A stretch of DNA of 37,335 bases from Halanaerobium saccharolyticum (GCF_003053565.1 NZ_QAXS01000030.1:1-37335); one strand, 5' to 3'. Shown: positions 7,214-15,676, counted from the first letter of the stretch. Made by a program: numbers and translations. The notes: a model not told the origin generated them from the sequence alone.

Positions 7214-7330
7214 GTAACGATGTTAACGGTCACTCTAGTCTTATAATATATTTTAATATCTACTAGTATTTATTGATTAAACAATACTAAGATATTTGCA
7301 TGGGTTTATATTGTGTGTTAACATCGTTAC
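7214..7330. repeat. nested inverted repeats in a 300-bp intergenic region
   Basis: GTAACGATGTTAAC (7214-7227) and its exact reverse complement (7317-7330) form a 14-bp inverted repeat. A second inverted pair, TAGTATT (7264-7270) and AATACTA (7283-7289), lies inside with almost the same centre. A third GTAACGAT occurs at 7370-7377. The region 7090-7392 has no gene. It lies between the primase-helicase gene and the CHC2-like pair and is AT-rich inside the dyad. It could be an origin or an operator for the downstream pair. Confidence 0.6.
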
Positions 7331-7392
7331 CGAACACTTATCATCCTTGTTCTATCAGACTTTATAATAGTAACGATATGTTTTCCAAAGCG

Positions 7393-9795
7393 TTATTGAT
7401 CGTATCTCGACTTCACTTCCTCATTTAGGTCAATTCCAATATAGAATCTTGCTTTTTTCCCTTTCCAAGTGCGATGTCCAACCTTTATCCCCTCCCTCTT
7501 TAGACTAGTTGTGAATTTTCTCCTAGTAACGTAATTTTTCATGCCATTTTGACTACAAAAGAACTTATACTCTTCATAGAAAATTTTCCCATATACTTGT
7601 TTGTCTTGACCAATAACTGCTCTATCTCTAACAAATGCTTTAACTGAATCATTTTCATCCATATAATCTGCCATGGCCTGCTTCATCGGATCAGAACGTG
7701 TAAACTGTCCTTGTTTTTTAAGCCTTTTCAATCCTTCTAATGCCCAATTGAAAATCCCTGGTATTTCTTTAAATAGTTTTTCTTTCAGTTTGGGATCAAA
7801 GCCTGGATCACTACTATTAAATGTATTTGGGAAATCAACTATTTCAAATCTTCGATACCAGCCTGCTGTCTTATCTCTAGATGATGGCACCTCGTTAGCT
7901 GAGAATAAGAGCCTAACGACCGGTGTAAAGTCAAATGATTCTCCGAATTTATGCTCTCCTCTTAAAGCTTCACCAGCAATCATCGTTTTTAATACTCCAG
8001 TTTCATTTAAATATTTGGGATCAATATCTGAACATATATTTACCAGCTTATCCTGAATATAGGCAGTCTCAAATCGATTAGAAAGACGATGCATAGGTAT
8101 ATTAGATAAATTTTCTTCTCCAAATAATTTAGCGATTACCTCAAGCAACGTGCTCTTACCGTTACTTCCTGACCCAGTAAGTATTAATGCCTTATGGTAA
8201 TTTGTATCAGGAATTAAGCAGTATCCGATAAATTCTTGAATAAAGTCTCTAGTTTTTTGATCCGGAAGCCATTCTTTTAACGTTTTCGTCCATTTAAAGC
8301 ATCTTGAATTTTTAATATATTCTATTGGCAATTGAAATTGACTATAGTATTCCTTATCATGTTCTTTTAAAGTCATGTTCTTCCAATCTAACATGCCATT
8401 CTGAAGGTTAATAAAACTTTTATTCGGATCAATTCCTACATTAAACCTTTTTTCATTTTTGAAATCCATGTGTAGATTCTTAAATTCTTCCTTAACCTCA
8501 CGAACTTTATTGATCTTAACCCATTTGGGGTTCATAAGAGATAAAACCTCTCTAATCGAACTTTCTAGATACTTTAGATTCAATTTACGCCAATAACCCT
8601 TGCTGATTTGATAGGAAAACATCACATCCTGTTCTGCACAGTAGGCCCAACTTCTTCCATAATTGTTAGCTTCATAAGCTCTTATAATCTCTGCTATTTG
8701 ACGTGGTAAAAAATCATCTAAATCAGGTATTTCATTTTCTTTATTTTCCTGATCCTCGCTTATGTTATTTTTTGCTGAATTTAAAGCCTTTTCAATGGTC
8801 TTTTGATAATAATCTTGTCTTAACTTTAAATCACATTTATTCTTTCTTCTACAGGCGATTAATAAATCACAAATTTCTTGCGGCTTCCAATTCTTCCTAG
8901 CTGCTATATTAGCCAAAGCGAAATCATAACCAGAAGGAGAATTATCTTTAAGATTATCTCTATTGTGGTTCCACGTGTCTTTTACAAAGTCATTATCTAA
9001 CAGTTTTTTTAACTTATCTTCTGGTGGACTAGCTTCTGGATCTAGTTTGAAATTAAATTCTCCTATTGCTTCTTTTTCAGAACCTGAATTAAAATTCATA
9101 TCATATTCTTCAGGATCAATAAGATATTGTTCAAAATCATCAACAGAATACCTCAAATCTTCATTTGTTTCTACTATTTTTACAGGTTTTGGAGCTCCTT
9201 TATTATTAGATGTTCCGGGTAGCCTCATCAGCCTGTCTAAATTAAAAACCATGTCAATCGTCCAGCCTTTTCTTTTAGCAATTACTTCTGCAGTTTTATT
9301 CCAACTTTTTAACAATTGTTGTGCTTCTTTTCGTTCTTCCTCATCTTCAAACTGCCAAGGTTCTTTAAATAAATAAAAAACCTGATAACCATGACCACTG
9401 TCTGTTATTATTGTTGGTTTTAAAGGAAATTTCTTAATAAGATCCATTGCTTCTTCTTTAGTTGGCGGTAGGTTATCTTTACCACGATGTGGGGCTTGAA
9501 CATCTATGTCAAGCCAAAGTCCAACAATAGAACTGATATTTTCTTGTTTGCATCGAGTGTAATTTTTATTTCCCAGACTATTAATATATTTTTTAGGGGC
9601 TAAACCTCCGCCAAAATACACATTATTACTTTTATCTATATTCATAACAAATTTAACAGCTTGATCAATAGTATCACACCAATAACTTCTCTTTGTTTCT
9701 AGGACCCAAATTAAAAAAGACTCTTCAGGATCTTTATATTCAAATAGTGCTTTTAGAAAAGCATATAGATATTCAATAAGTTTATTAGTTTCCAT
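7393..9795 (-). CDS. primase-polymerase / SF3 (D5-type) helicase fusion
   Basis: This 800-residue replication protein has an N-terminal archaeo-eukaryotic-primase-type domain: LWLDIDV with Asp96 and Asp98, DSGHGYQVF near 132-140, and RLMRLPGT near 188-195. The C-terminal part is a D5/SF3 helicase with Walker A GSGSNGKST (541-549), Walker B LVNICSDID, motif C LLFSANEVP (629-637) and a winged-helix tail. Such proteins prime and unwind phage and plasmid origins. The ATG at 9795 is chosen because AGGAGG lies seven bases ahead of it; the longer frame to 9819 has no site. It lacks its own zinc finger, and two CHC2-like proteins lie just downstream. Confidence 0.92.
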   Translation of the reverse strand: METNKLIEYLYAFLKALFEYKDPEESFLIWVLETKRSYWCDTIDQAVKFVMNIDKSNNVYFGGGLAPKKYINSLGNKNYTRCKQENISSIVGLWLDIDVQAPHRGKDNLPPTKEEAMDLIKKFPLKPTIITDSGHGYQVFYLFKEPWQFEDEEERKEAQQLLKSWNKTAEVIAKRKGWTIDMVFNLDRLMRLPGTSNNKGAPKPVKIVETNEDLRYSVDDFEQYLIDPEEYDMNFNSGSEKEAIGEFNFKLDPEASPPEDKLKKLLDNDFVKDTWNHNRDNLKDNSPSGYDFALANIAARKNWKPQEICDLLIACRRKNKCDLKLRQDYYQKTIEKALNSAKNNISEDQENKENEIPDLDDFLPRQIAEIIRAYEANNYGRSWAYCAEQDVMFSYQISKGYWRKLNLKYLESSIREVLSLMNPKWVKINKVREVKEEFKNLHMDFKNEKRFNVGIDPNKSFINLQNGMLDWKNMTLKEHDKEYYSQFQLPIEYIKNSRCFKWTKTLKEWLPDQKTRDFIQEFIGYCLIPDTNYHKALILTGSGSNGKSTLLEVIAKLFGEENLSNIPMHRLSNRFETAYIQDKLVNICSDIDPKYLNETGVLKTMIAGEALRGEHKFGESFDFTPVVRLLFSANEVPSSRDKTAGWYRRFEIVDFPNTFNSSDPGFDPKLKEKLFKEIPGIFNWALEGLKRLKKQGQFTRSDPMKQAMADYMDENDSVKAFVRDRAVIGQDKQVYGKIFYEEYKFFCSQNGMKNYVTRRKFTTSLKREGIKVGHRTWKGKKARFYIGIDLNEEVKSRYDQ

Positions 9796-9899
9796 AAAAT
9801 TCCTCCTTGCTGTTTTCAAATTTTATTTAATCATGATATAATTAACTTAATAAATCGTTTTGTTTGGGGCTACCTCTACCGAAGGTGGCTCCAAGATTT

Positions 9900-10097
9900 T
9901 TATTCCTCAATCTTTGGAAAAAGTTTCTCTTCTTTAACTTCCAAGGCTTCTGCCAACTTTTCTCTCCACTTTGGATGAGGAAAAACTTTATTCCTCTCCA
10001 TTTTAGATATATCAGGTGGAGATATTCTAGTTTCATAACTCAATTCCAACTGCGATAAGCCTTTTTGTTTTCTAACTTTCCTTAAATTATTTTTCAT
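9900..10097 (-). CDS. XRE-family helix-turn-helix regulator
   Basis: This 65-residue protein is a bare Cro/C1-type domain: LRKVRKQKGLSQLELSYETR followed by ISPPDISKMERNKVFPHP. It has no effector or dimerisation extension beyond a short C-terminal helix. The start at 10097 has GGGAGG upstream. Two near-identical promoter units (10142-10265) lie directly upstream and are the obvious candidates for autoregulation. It probably controls the primase-helicase gene that follows on the same strand. A smaller overlapping frame on the same strand is not used. Confidence 0.88.
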   Translation of the reverse strand: MKNNLRKVRKQKGLSQLELSYETRISPPDISKMERNKVFPHPKWREKLAEALEVKEEKLFPKIEE

Positions 10098-10141
10098 TAA
10101 TTTCGCCTCCCTTCTTTTGTCCTTTGACCTTTCTGGAATTA

Positions 10142-10267
10142 ATTATAAAGCACATTAAAACAATTAAGAACGACATCCAACTTTTTCATGTCATCTTTTT
10201 TTGTCTTTTGTCCATTTCTTAAATTAAGTATAAATGAAAAGTGATAATTTAAGAACGACATCCAATT
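10142..10267 (-). promoter_or_regulatory. duplicated promoter/operator units upstream of the XRE gene
   Basis: On the minus strand TTCTTA and TATAAT are separated by 17 bases (10165-10170 and 10142-10147). The same arrangement recurs 85 bases upstream with TTCTTA and TATACT (10250-10255 and 10227-10232), also with 17 bases. Both -35 elements are embedded in the conserved TTGGATGTCGTTCTTAA (plus strand 10164-10180 and 10249-10265). Each unit is also followed by GACAAAAG-like sequences. The conserved block over the -35 is a likely operator for the XRE protein. Confidence 0.6.
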
Positions 10268-10294
10268 TTTCCTCTTTAAAAAAATTGTTTTATC

Positions 10295-10328
10295 AAATAA
10301 AAAACCCCCACTAAATTTCAGTGGAGGT
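10295..10328 (-). terminator. rho-independent terminator
   Basis: On the minus strand CCTCCACT and AGTGGGGG form a stem followed by TTTTTTATTTG. It lies 27 bases after the stop of the gene at 10355-11209 and insulates it from the XRE promoter region. Confidence 0.8.
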
Positions 10329-10354
10329 CTAAAAAAGATATTTATTTGTGTCTT

Positions 10355-11209
10355 TTATATTTGTGTGCGTCTTTTTATTCCAATCCTTTCAGCTAGTCTT
10401 TCAACAGATTTTTGAATTGTTTTTTCATCATTTTTATCAGTATATGGATTTTCTTCAAAAAAATTATCAATAATATCTGGAAAAGTCATCTCCTTTACCT
10501 GATATAAAACTAATCTTTTATACATGTCTTTTTTAGGGCCTAATTTCTTACAACCTAATTCTTCCATATAATCACATATTCTATCCATATCTTTATCTAT
10601 TTTGTCCTGCTCGTTATCTTTGAGTTTTTTATAATTAATCTCTCTTTTTTTAGCTGCTCTACTTTTGAGAATAGGATTCCAAAATAAAGATTCGTCACCT
10701 ATATCAATTCTGAATTTCTCTTTATTATTTTTTTGTAAAAAATATGCTGAAAGATCTTCATGTTCAATTGTTATTTGAAATGGAGTATATTCAACTTCAT
10801 TCTTTTTTATTTTCTTATTATCCTTGTTCTCTTTATATTGTCCTGTTTTCAATAATCTATCAGCTTCTTCTAAAACTAATATTGATATCCAATCTTTTTT
10901 GCAGTTGTCAGCTTCAATTAAATTATATTTGTTCTTTAAATTAATTATTGCTTTTTTTAAATCTATAAAAAATTCGTCTTTCTTGATATTAGACCAATTT
11001 ATTGCTTTAAATTCATCTTCTTTTTGCTCCTCATAAACTTTATTTAATTCTGATGCAATATTATTTAAAATATCTTCATGTACCTCAGGAACTATGTCAG
11101 AAACTACATTTAAGAAATAATTTCTTTCTGGAAAATATACTTCTTTAAATTCACTTTTTTTAGGAAATGTATACTCCCCAGGTTCTCTTTTCTTGCTTTT
11201 ACCTTCCAT
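10355..11209 (-). CDS. hypothetical protein (284 aa)
   Basis: I do not recognise this Lys/Glu-rich 284-residue protein. It starts MEGKSKKREPGEYTFPKKSE. The middle is probably helical (ELNKVYEEQKEDEFK). The C-terminal 50 residues (EMTFPDIIDNFFEENPY.. TIQKSVERLAERIGIKRRTQ) resemble a helix-turn-helix of the kind found in phage regulators, but this is weak. The start at 11209 has AAGGAG upstream and a terminator follows. It is a single-gene unit. A 16-bp perfect palindrome at 11310-11325 lies about 100 bases upstream. Confidence 0.65.
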   Translation of the reverse strand: MEGKSKKREPGEYTFPKKSEFKEVYFPERNYFLNVVSDIVPEVHEDILNNIASELNKVYEEQKEDEFKAINWSNIKKDEFFIDLKKAIINLKNKYNLIEADNCKKDWISILVLEEADRLLKTGQYKENKDNKKIKKNEVEYTPFQITIEHEDLSAYFLQKNNKEKFRIDIGDESLFWNPILKSRAAKKREINYKKLKDNEQDKIDKDMDRICDYMEELGCKKLGPKKDMYKRLVLYQVKEMTFPDIIDNFFEENPYTDKNDEKTIQKSVERLAERIGIKRRTQI

Positions 11210-12448
11210 TTTCTCACTCCTTAAATCAAATTGTTATTAATCAAAAACTCAACCTTCTCTCATTAGTATTAAGACATTAACACTTATCTTTCACATCAGG
11301 AATAATAGAATCTAAAATTTTAGATGATAAAATAGATTTTACAGAAAACGCTCAATAAGATTTTACGGATATTGCTAGATAATGTAAAAATACAAATTTT
11401 GAGATGACAAATATGTTAAATTAACCCAGTACCATAATCTGCTCTTTTAGGATATAATATTCTTTTAAATATCCTAAGAGGAAGCAAAAATATTGAAAAA
11501 AGAAGATGGATATAAAGTGCATATAGAAATTCCACAATTAAAAGAACTGGGCTTAAATAAATCTAAGATTGCAAGAAAGCTTGAAATTAGTCGGCCAACA
11601 CTTAACAATATGAAATTCTACTTGAATTAGACAAAGATGAAATCAACAGAGTAGATTACTATAATGCATTCTATGAGGTCTTTGAATCCCGTAGCAGGCA
11701 AAAAGCCAGTTAAATATTCATATTGGCCTATGCGCCGGCAGGTTATTAGTAAATTTACAGAATTAACGTTCATAAATATCAAGCACAAACTGGATTAATT
11801 CCAGCTTAAAATAAACTGTATGGATTAATGAAACCACAATCGGGGCTGATAAGGTGGTCTATAACGAAAATTTTGAGCCTTATTAGCCCTGCTATTCTAT
11901 TTTATGTAGTTTTGTATATCTATCTGCTAAAACCTCTTAAAATCGATTCTAAAGCTTCCTGGGCTATATGTTATATAGTAGATTTTTTTATTTAGAGTTG
12001 CTGGTTCAAAATACGGAAAGTGTGCGGGTAAATAAGTGACATCCTTAGTCTGACTTCTGCAGCAATTGGCAAGATTATATAAGCTGCATTCTGGATCTGA
12101 TCATAAAACTAACTAAGATAAATACCGATTTGCTGTAATAGCTAAGAAAATCTAGAAAACTTCAACCTGACTCATTTTCTGTATCCAATGGAGATTATCT
12201 GCCTTAATTTTCATAAGCTATACCTGGTTTTCCGCCGTAAAGAAAGTGAATGACCATTCATTGCTATACCTCGATTTCATCTAAAAACAGCTATTTAAAG
12301 CAATACACTTTTTAATTTTTCTCAGAGTTTAACAGACAAGTAATTTAGCAGCTTAATCAAAGTAATACATACTCATATTAATAATAACTAATGTAAATCA
12401 TAAGTAAATAAAACAAAAACCCTATATAATAATACTTTATTTATTAGT
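11210..12448. other. 1.2-kb gene-free region with transposase debris
   Basis: No intact gene is present on either strand. It contains a perfect palindrome ATCTAAAATTTTAGAT (11310-11325), two copies of AGATTTTAC(A/G)GA near 11334-11373, an imperfect inverted repeat at 11447-11477, and the decayed transposase start at 11493-11714. The rest, 11715-12448, holds many stops in all frames and nothing I can name. It reads as decayed mobile DNA. Confidence 0.6.
11493..11714 (+). pseudogene. IS21-type transposase (IstA-like) N-terminal remnant, frameshifted
   Basis: A TTG-initiated frame at 11493 gives VHIEIPQLKELGLNKSKIAR followed by KLEISRPTLNNM. This is a helix-turn-helix typical of IS21-family IstA starts. 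It stops at 11628-11630. In another frame the sequence continues as ELDKDEINRVDYYNAFYEVF, again transposase-like, before a TAA at 11712-11714. No catalytic domain is recognisable afterwards. The remnant is too short for certain family assignment, and other HTH-type transposases are possible. Confidence 0.45.
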
Positions 12449-12601
12449 GTCGAAAATTCTAACACCCTACCCTGATGCGCCCCGTCATAATAGGATTTAA
12501 TTCTCGAAACCACCCGTCGAAAATTCTAACAACCCCCCCGTCGAAAATTCTAACACCCTACCCTGATGCGCCCCGTCATAATAGGATTTAATTCTCGAAA
12601 C
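12449..12601. repeat. pair of 62-bp direct repeats plus a third partial copy
   Basis: A 62-bp unit at 12449-12510 recurs without mismatch at 12540-12601. It opens GTCGAAAATTCTAACA and ends AATTCTCGAAAC. The 16-base opening occurs a third time at 12516-12531. The core (CCTGATGCGCCCCGTC) is strikingly GC-rich against the AT-rich surroundings. The block ends five bases before the stop codon of the Rep gene. It may be terminal repeats of a mobile element, a recombination site, or replication iterons. Confidence 0.8.
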
Positions 12602-12606
12602 GAGGT

Positions 12607-14121
12607 TTAGACCAATAATATGCAGGTTAGAGTCTCTGCTCCCTGTTCATTATAGTCATATCTGCGCTTTAAATATCTGCTCTCTTCTAATGCTTTAATG
12701 TGATCACTAATAGTTTGTCTTTTAACCCCTAGCTTTTCAGATAAAGTAAGTGTACTGGGAAATGCTGTTCCTTTGTTAAATGAGTATTTTAGTATCAATA
12801 TGTATACCTTAAGCTGAGTTGGTGAAATGGCCTGATAAATAGCTCCGTTAATTACACCATTGTTAATCAATGTGTATCCAGTACCATAACTACTTTGCTT
12901 CTCAGCTTTACAGAATGTTGGACATCCTCTTCTCTTTCTAGCTTCTATTAAACCAAGACTAGCCAAATTATCAATAGCTGTGGATATCCTTTGTCGACTC
13001 ATACACATTTCACCTTTATGGGTTATTTCTTTTTTTATCTGGGTTGAATTAAGGCCGTTCTCAGCAGCCAAAAGCACACCATATACTATCAGTTCATACC
13101 CTGAAATCTCTCTATAATTGTTGAATATACGGTTGTTGAGCTTAATATGATTATCAAGTACCAGGTTATCTATACTGCCTTTAATAGGACAGTTATAGCG
13201 GTCACAGTGGTGGCTGAGCAACTCCTGGAGCTCTGCATCAGGTATGGAACATCCTAGCAGTTTGTATTCTTCATCCCAGTAGGCATAAAAGTCATTTTTG
13301 ACTTTCCCTTTCTTCTCCGGCGGCTGATTTAATTCATTCCATGCCATCACTATATCATAGGCTCTTCTTTTGGAATAACCCATCATCTGCAGCCACTTAG
13401 TCAACCTGCCCTGAGCCCAGTTCCTTTCACCTGCTTCTACACCTTTTAAGATTGAGTTAATACAGGGCCTTTCCGCCTCTGGTAGTTTTATTCCTTTGAT
13501 TCTATCAGACCCGAAATCAGGTGATTTTGCCGGCCTGATACCCATCAAATTAGATAGATACTTTATGCTGTATTTTTTAGAGGGATCCAGCTCAATAACT
13601 TTACACTCTACTTTTTCTAATTTGTTATTATAACTGCCGGGCAGCCTCATAATTCGAGCGGCTTCAGCAGCTCTTGAATCAGATCCAGTTTCATTGGAAA
13701 TATATTTAACAAAAGAGATCACTTTATTGGCATCAAACGGATCATCAAGCAGCCAGTAACTATGTATTCCATGACCAGAGCTCAAATATATGCTTGCTTC
13801 AGGCAGTCCTGCCTTTTTGATGCTCTTCTTGACCTCTTTTAGGTTCACATCATCATAGTCCGCCCATAGGGCATTTACTTTAGTTAGATTGCTGGCTTTA
13901 CCTGAAGTGGTATCTTTGCGGCCAGAAACTCCAAAATAAATGTCCTTATCCTTTGGCGGCTTATATTCTAATAATTCATCTGTATCTTTAAACCACACTT
14001 TCTTGACTTGGCCTTTTCTGTTAAATTCTCTGATCTCAATAAATCCAGGTAGGTCCGATAAAATGTGATTGATGAATTTAGCATTATTCACTTCTTTGTT
14101 TATTTCTTTTATCGAAGTCAT
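12607..14121 (-). CDS. plasmid Rep-type primase with C-terminal winged helix
   Basis: This 504-residue replication protein has an archaeo-eukaryotic-primase-type N-terminal domain: VNALWADYDDVN with Asp88 and Asp90, LSSGHGIHSYWL at 114-124, and ARIMRLPGSYNN at 155-166. A Cys/His stretch (CDRYNCPI) and two winged-helix segments follow; the last is TLSEKLGVKRQTISDHIKAL near residues 463-482. Unlike the 7393-9795 protein it has no helicase domain. The layout fits a plasmid initiator that primes at its own origin. The start at 14121 has GGGGAG upstream. It lies 34 bases after the ribbon-helix-helix gene in the par operon. Confidence 0.82.
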   Translation of the reverse strand: MTSIKEINKEVNNAKFINHILSDLPGFIEIREFNRKGQVKKVWFKDTDELLEYKPPKDKDIYFGVSGRKDTTSGKASNLTKVNALWADYDDVNLKEVKKSIKKAGLPEASIYLSSGHGIHSYWLLDDPFDANKVISFVKYISNETGSDSRAAEAARIMRLPGSYNNKLEKVECKVIELDPSKKYSIKYLSNLMGIRPAKSPDFGSDRIKGIKLPEAERPCINSILKGVEAGERNWAQGRLTKWLQMMGYSKRRAYDIVMAWNELNQPPEKKGKVKNDFYAYWDEEYKLLGCSIPDAELQELLSHHCDRYNCPIKGSIDNLVLDNHIKLNNRIFNNYREISGYELIVYGVLLAAENGLNSTQIKKEITHKGEMCMSRQRISTAIDNLASLGLIEARKRRGCPTFCKAEKQSSYGTGYTLINNGVINGAIYQAISPTQLKVYILILKYSFNKGTAFPSTLTLSEKLGVKRQTISDHIKALEESRYLKRRYDYNEQGAETLTCILLV

Positions 14122-14155
14122 AACAACTTACTCCCCTCGGCCATAAACAATTAAA

Positions 14156-14647
14156 TTAATTTATTTCCGCATTATTATATAAAAAGTCAATAGCTAACCT
14201 TATCAGATTAGATTTATCTCTGTCACTCTTTCTTGCCATTTCGTTCAGTTTTTTATCCTGATCTTCGTAAATATAGTAAGTCCTTTTAATCTTTTTAGGT
14301 TCACTTTTATCTATAGAAATACTTATAGATGGATTTTTTTTCGCAATAATATCGGATTCAGGCTTGACTTCAGATTCATCACCAACACTATCAGAGCTGC
14401 TATTAGAGGAATCAGCGTCTTTAGAATTATCATCGTCAGCAGCATTGCTGGTATTATTACCATTATTATTGCTGTCACCATTACCATCAATGTTACTGTC
14501 AATGGTACCATCAACATTACCATCACCATTGACATCATCTTTTTTCGCTTCTTTATCTTTAGACTTACTCTTTTCTTTTTTCTCTTTGACATCATTTAAA
14601 AGATCGCCAAATTTTTCATCATTTTTTTCTTCTGCATTTTTAGACAA
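14156..14647 (-). CDS. ribbon-helix-helix partition protein with acidic low-complexity region (ParB/ParG-like)
   Basis: This 163-residue protein has a charged N-terminus, a low-complexity D/N/G/S region (about residues 37-90) built from hexanucleotide-repeat DNA, and a C-terminal ribbon-helix-helix-like domain: KRTYYIYEDQDKKLNEMARK followed by DKSNLIRLAIDFL. The start overlaps the stop of parA by eight bases. A ribbon-helix-helix partner directly after parA is the arrangement of type Ib (ParA-ParG or delta-omega) plasmid partition systems, where it binds the centromere and represses the operon. That role is inferred from position and fold. Confidence 0.75.
   Translation of the reverse strand: MSKNAEEKNDEKFGDLLNDVKEKKEKSKSKDKEAKKDDVNGDGNVDGTIDSNIDGNGDSNNNGNNTSNAADDDNSKDADSSNSSSDSVGDESEVKPESDIIAKKNPSISISIDKSEPKKIKRTYYIYEDQDKKLNEMARKSDRDKSNLIRLAIDFLYNNAEIN
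14443..14538. repeat. phased hexanucleotide repeat inside the ribbon-helix-helix gene (16 units)
   Basis: Ninety-six bases divide into 16 hexamers of the type CATTAC, CATCAA, TGTTAC and TGGTAC without loss of phase. On the minus strand they encode the Asp/Asn/Gly/Ser-rich part of the protein. The same hexamer vocabulary forms the long array at 15771-16142. Confidence 0.75.
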
Positions 14648-15401
14648 TTTTCTCCACCACCCGCTTCAAAACTTTAAAAAACTGATCTGCTGCTTCTTCA
14701 TCATATTCAAATACTGTTTTCCCCGCTCTACCAGCTTCAGTTATTTTAACCCTTCTGTTAATCGGTTCTGTTAAAATATCTGGTTCATCGGAGAATATAT
14801 CTTTTAGAAGCTCTAGATTAGCCTTTGATTCATTTGTTCTTGCATCAAACATATTAGGTATAATCAGAGTAATAAGGTCGCTGCTCAATCTCAGTTCGTC
14901 TAAGTACTCATATATATTACCAACAGCTCTTACACTGGCTGACTCAACCTGAACCGGCATAATAATATGATCTATATAACATAATACTGCATCATTAACT
15001 TTTGTTCTTTGCGGTCCACAGTCAAACATAACAAAATCATAATCCATATCTTCTAGGTCCGATAATATTTCTTCCATGATTATATCTATCCTGGAATTTC
15101 GATGTAATTCTGAGTTAATCTTTTCAATATTATCATTAGGCAAAAGATCTAAATTTTCTCTAGCATTGATTATGCACTCACTTAATTTAGCAGGATAACG
15201 AGGATCCATTAAATCAAAAAAGGTATTCTCATAATCTTTTTCAGTAAATCCTAAAAATAAGCTGGAATCATTTTGCCCGTCTAAGTCAATCAATAAAACA
15301 TTAAAATCTAATTTAGCTAGTCCATGAGCTAATTGAACTGAAGTAGTGCTTTTTCCTACTCCACCTTTATTATTGATCACTGCTATTTTTTTTGGTCCCA
15401 C
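14640..15401 (-). CDS. parA: ParA-family partition ATPase
   Basis: This 253-residue ATPase has the deviant Walker A motif NNKGGVGKSTTS (signature Lys12, Lys17), the switch block LLIDLDGQNDSS, and Walker B DFVMFDCGPQ. It drives plasmid segregation with a centromere-binding partner. The GTG at 15401 is preferred because AAAGGGGG lies seven bases upstream and the product then starts MGPKKIAVINNK, as usual for short ParA proteins. A longer TTG-initiated form to 15473 would overlap the upstream HTH gene by 35 bases. It has no N-terminal HTH of its own, which fits the type Ib class. Confidence 0.92.
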   Translation of the reverse strand: MGPKKIAVINNKGGVGKSTTSVQLAHGLAKLDFNVLLIDLDGQNDSSLFLGFTEKDYENTFFDLMDPRYPAKLSECIINARENLDLLPNDNIEKINSELHRNSRIDIIMEEILSDLEDMDYDFVMFDCGPQRTKVNDAVLCYIDHIIMPVQVESASVRAVGNIYEYLDELRLSSDLITLIIPNMFDARTNESKANLELLKDIFSDEPDILTEPINRRVKITEAGRAGKTVFEYDEEAADQFFKVLKRVVEKIV

Positions 15402-15438
15402 TTCAATCCCCCTTTTTGAGAGAAAATTATCCACTCTT

Positions 15439-15621
15439 CTATTTTTCTTTATTCGATGATGATCTTTCTTCAATAAAATCTAAAAAACTCTTTTCTGTTA
15501 TACGCCAAGTATTACCAAGCTTAAACCCTTCTAACTTTTTTTCTCTTAAATATCTGCGTATAGTTTGTTCGCTTACTTTAAGTTTTTGTGCTATTTCATC
15601 AGGTGTATATATCTCAGGCAT
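15439..15621 (-). CDS. excisionase-type helix-turn-helix protein (60 aa)
   Basis: This 60-residue protein is an excisionase/MerR-like winged helix: YTPDEIAQKLKVSEQTIRRY followed by KLEGFKLGNTWRITEKSFLD. AGGAGGAGG lies six bases before the ATG at 15621. It is the first gene of the par operon, 37 bases ahead of the preferred parA start. In this position it is probably an operon regulator or accessory architectural protein rather than an excisionase. Direct repeats ATAATCTAKTAT in the promoter are candidate binding sites. Confidence 0.85.
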   Translation of the reverse strand: MPEIYTPDEIAQKLKVSEQTIRRYLREKKLEGFKLGNTWRITEKSFLDFIEERSSSNKEK

Positions 15622-15676
15622 ACTGATCCTCCTCCTAAAAATATAGTTTTAAAATCTCTTGATGCTTATTCATGTT

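Noticed and set aside
9867-9895. Terminator after the XRE gene
   Set aside because: An imperfect GC-rich stem is present but no T run follows on the minus strand, so I could not support termination.
9842-10058. ORFs overlapping the XRE gene
   Set aside because: Frame shadows without ribosome binding sites. The 65-residue XRE frame has a clear domain and start.
12449-12601. CRISPR array
   Set aside because: Only two full copies and one partial copy, unequal spacing, unit longer than typical repeats, and no cas genes nearby.
14323-14774. ORFs on both strands over the partition gene
   Set aside because: They arise from the same repeat and lie in other frames of a well-supported gene with the ribbon-helix-helix domain and a coupled start.
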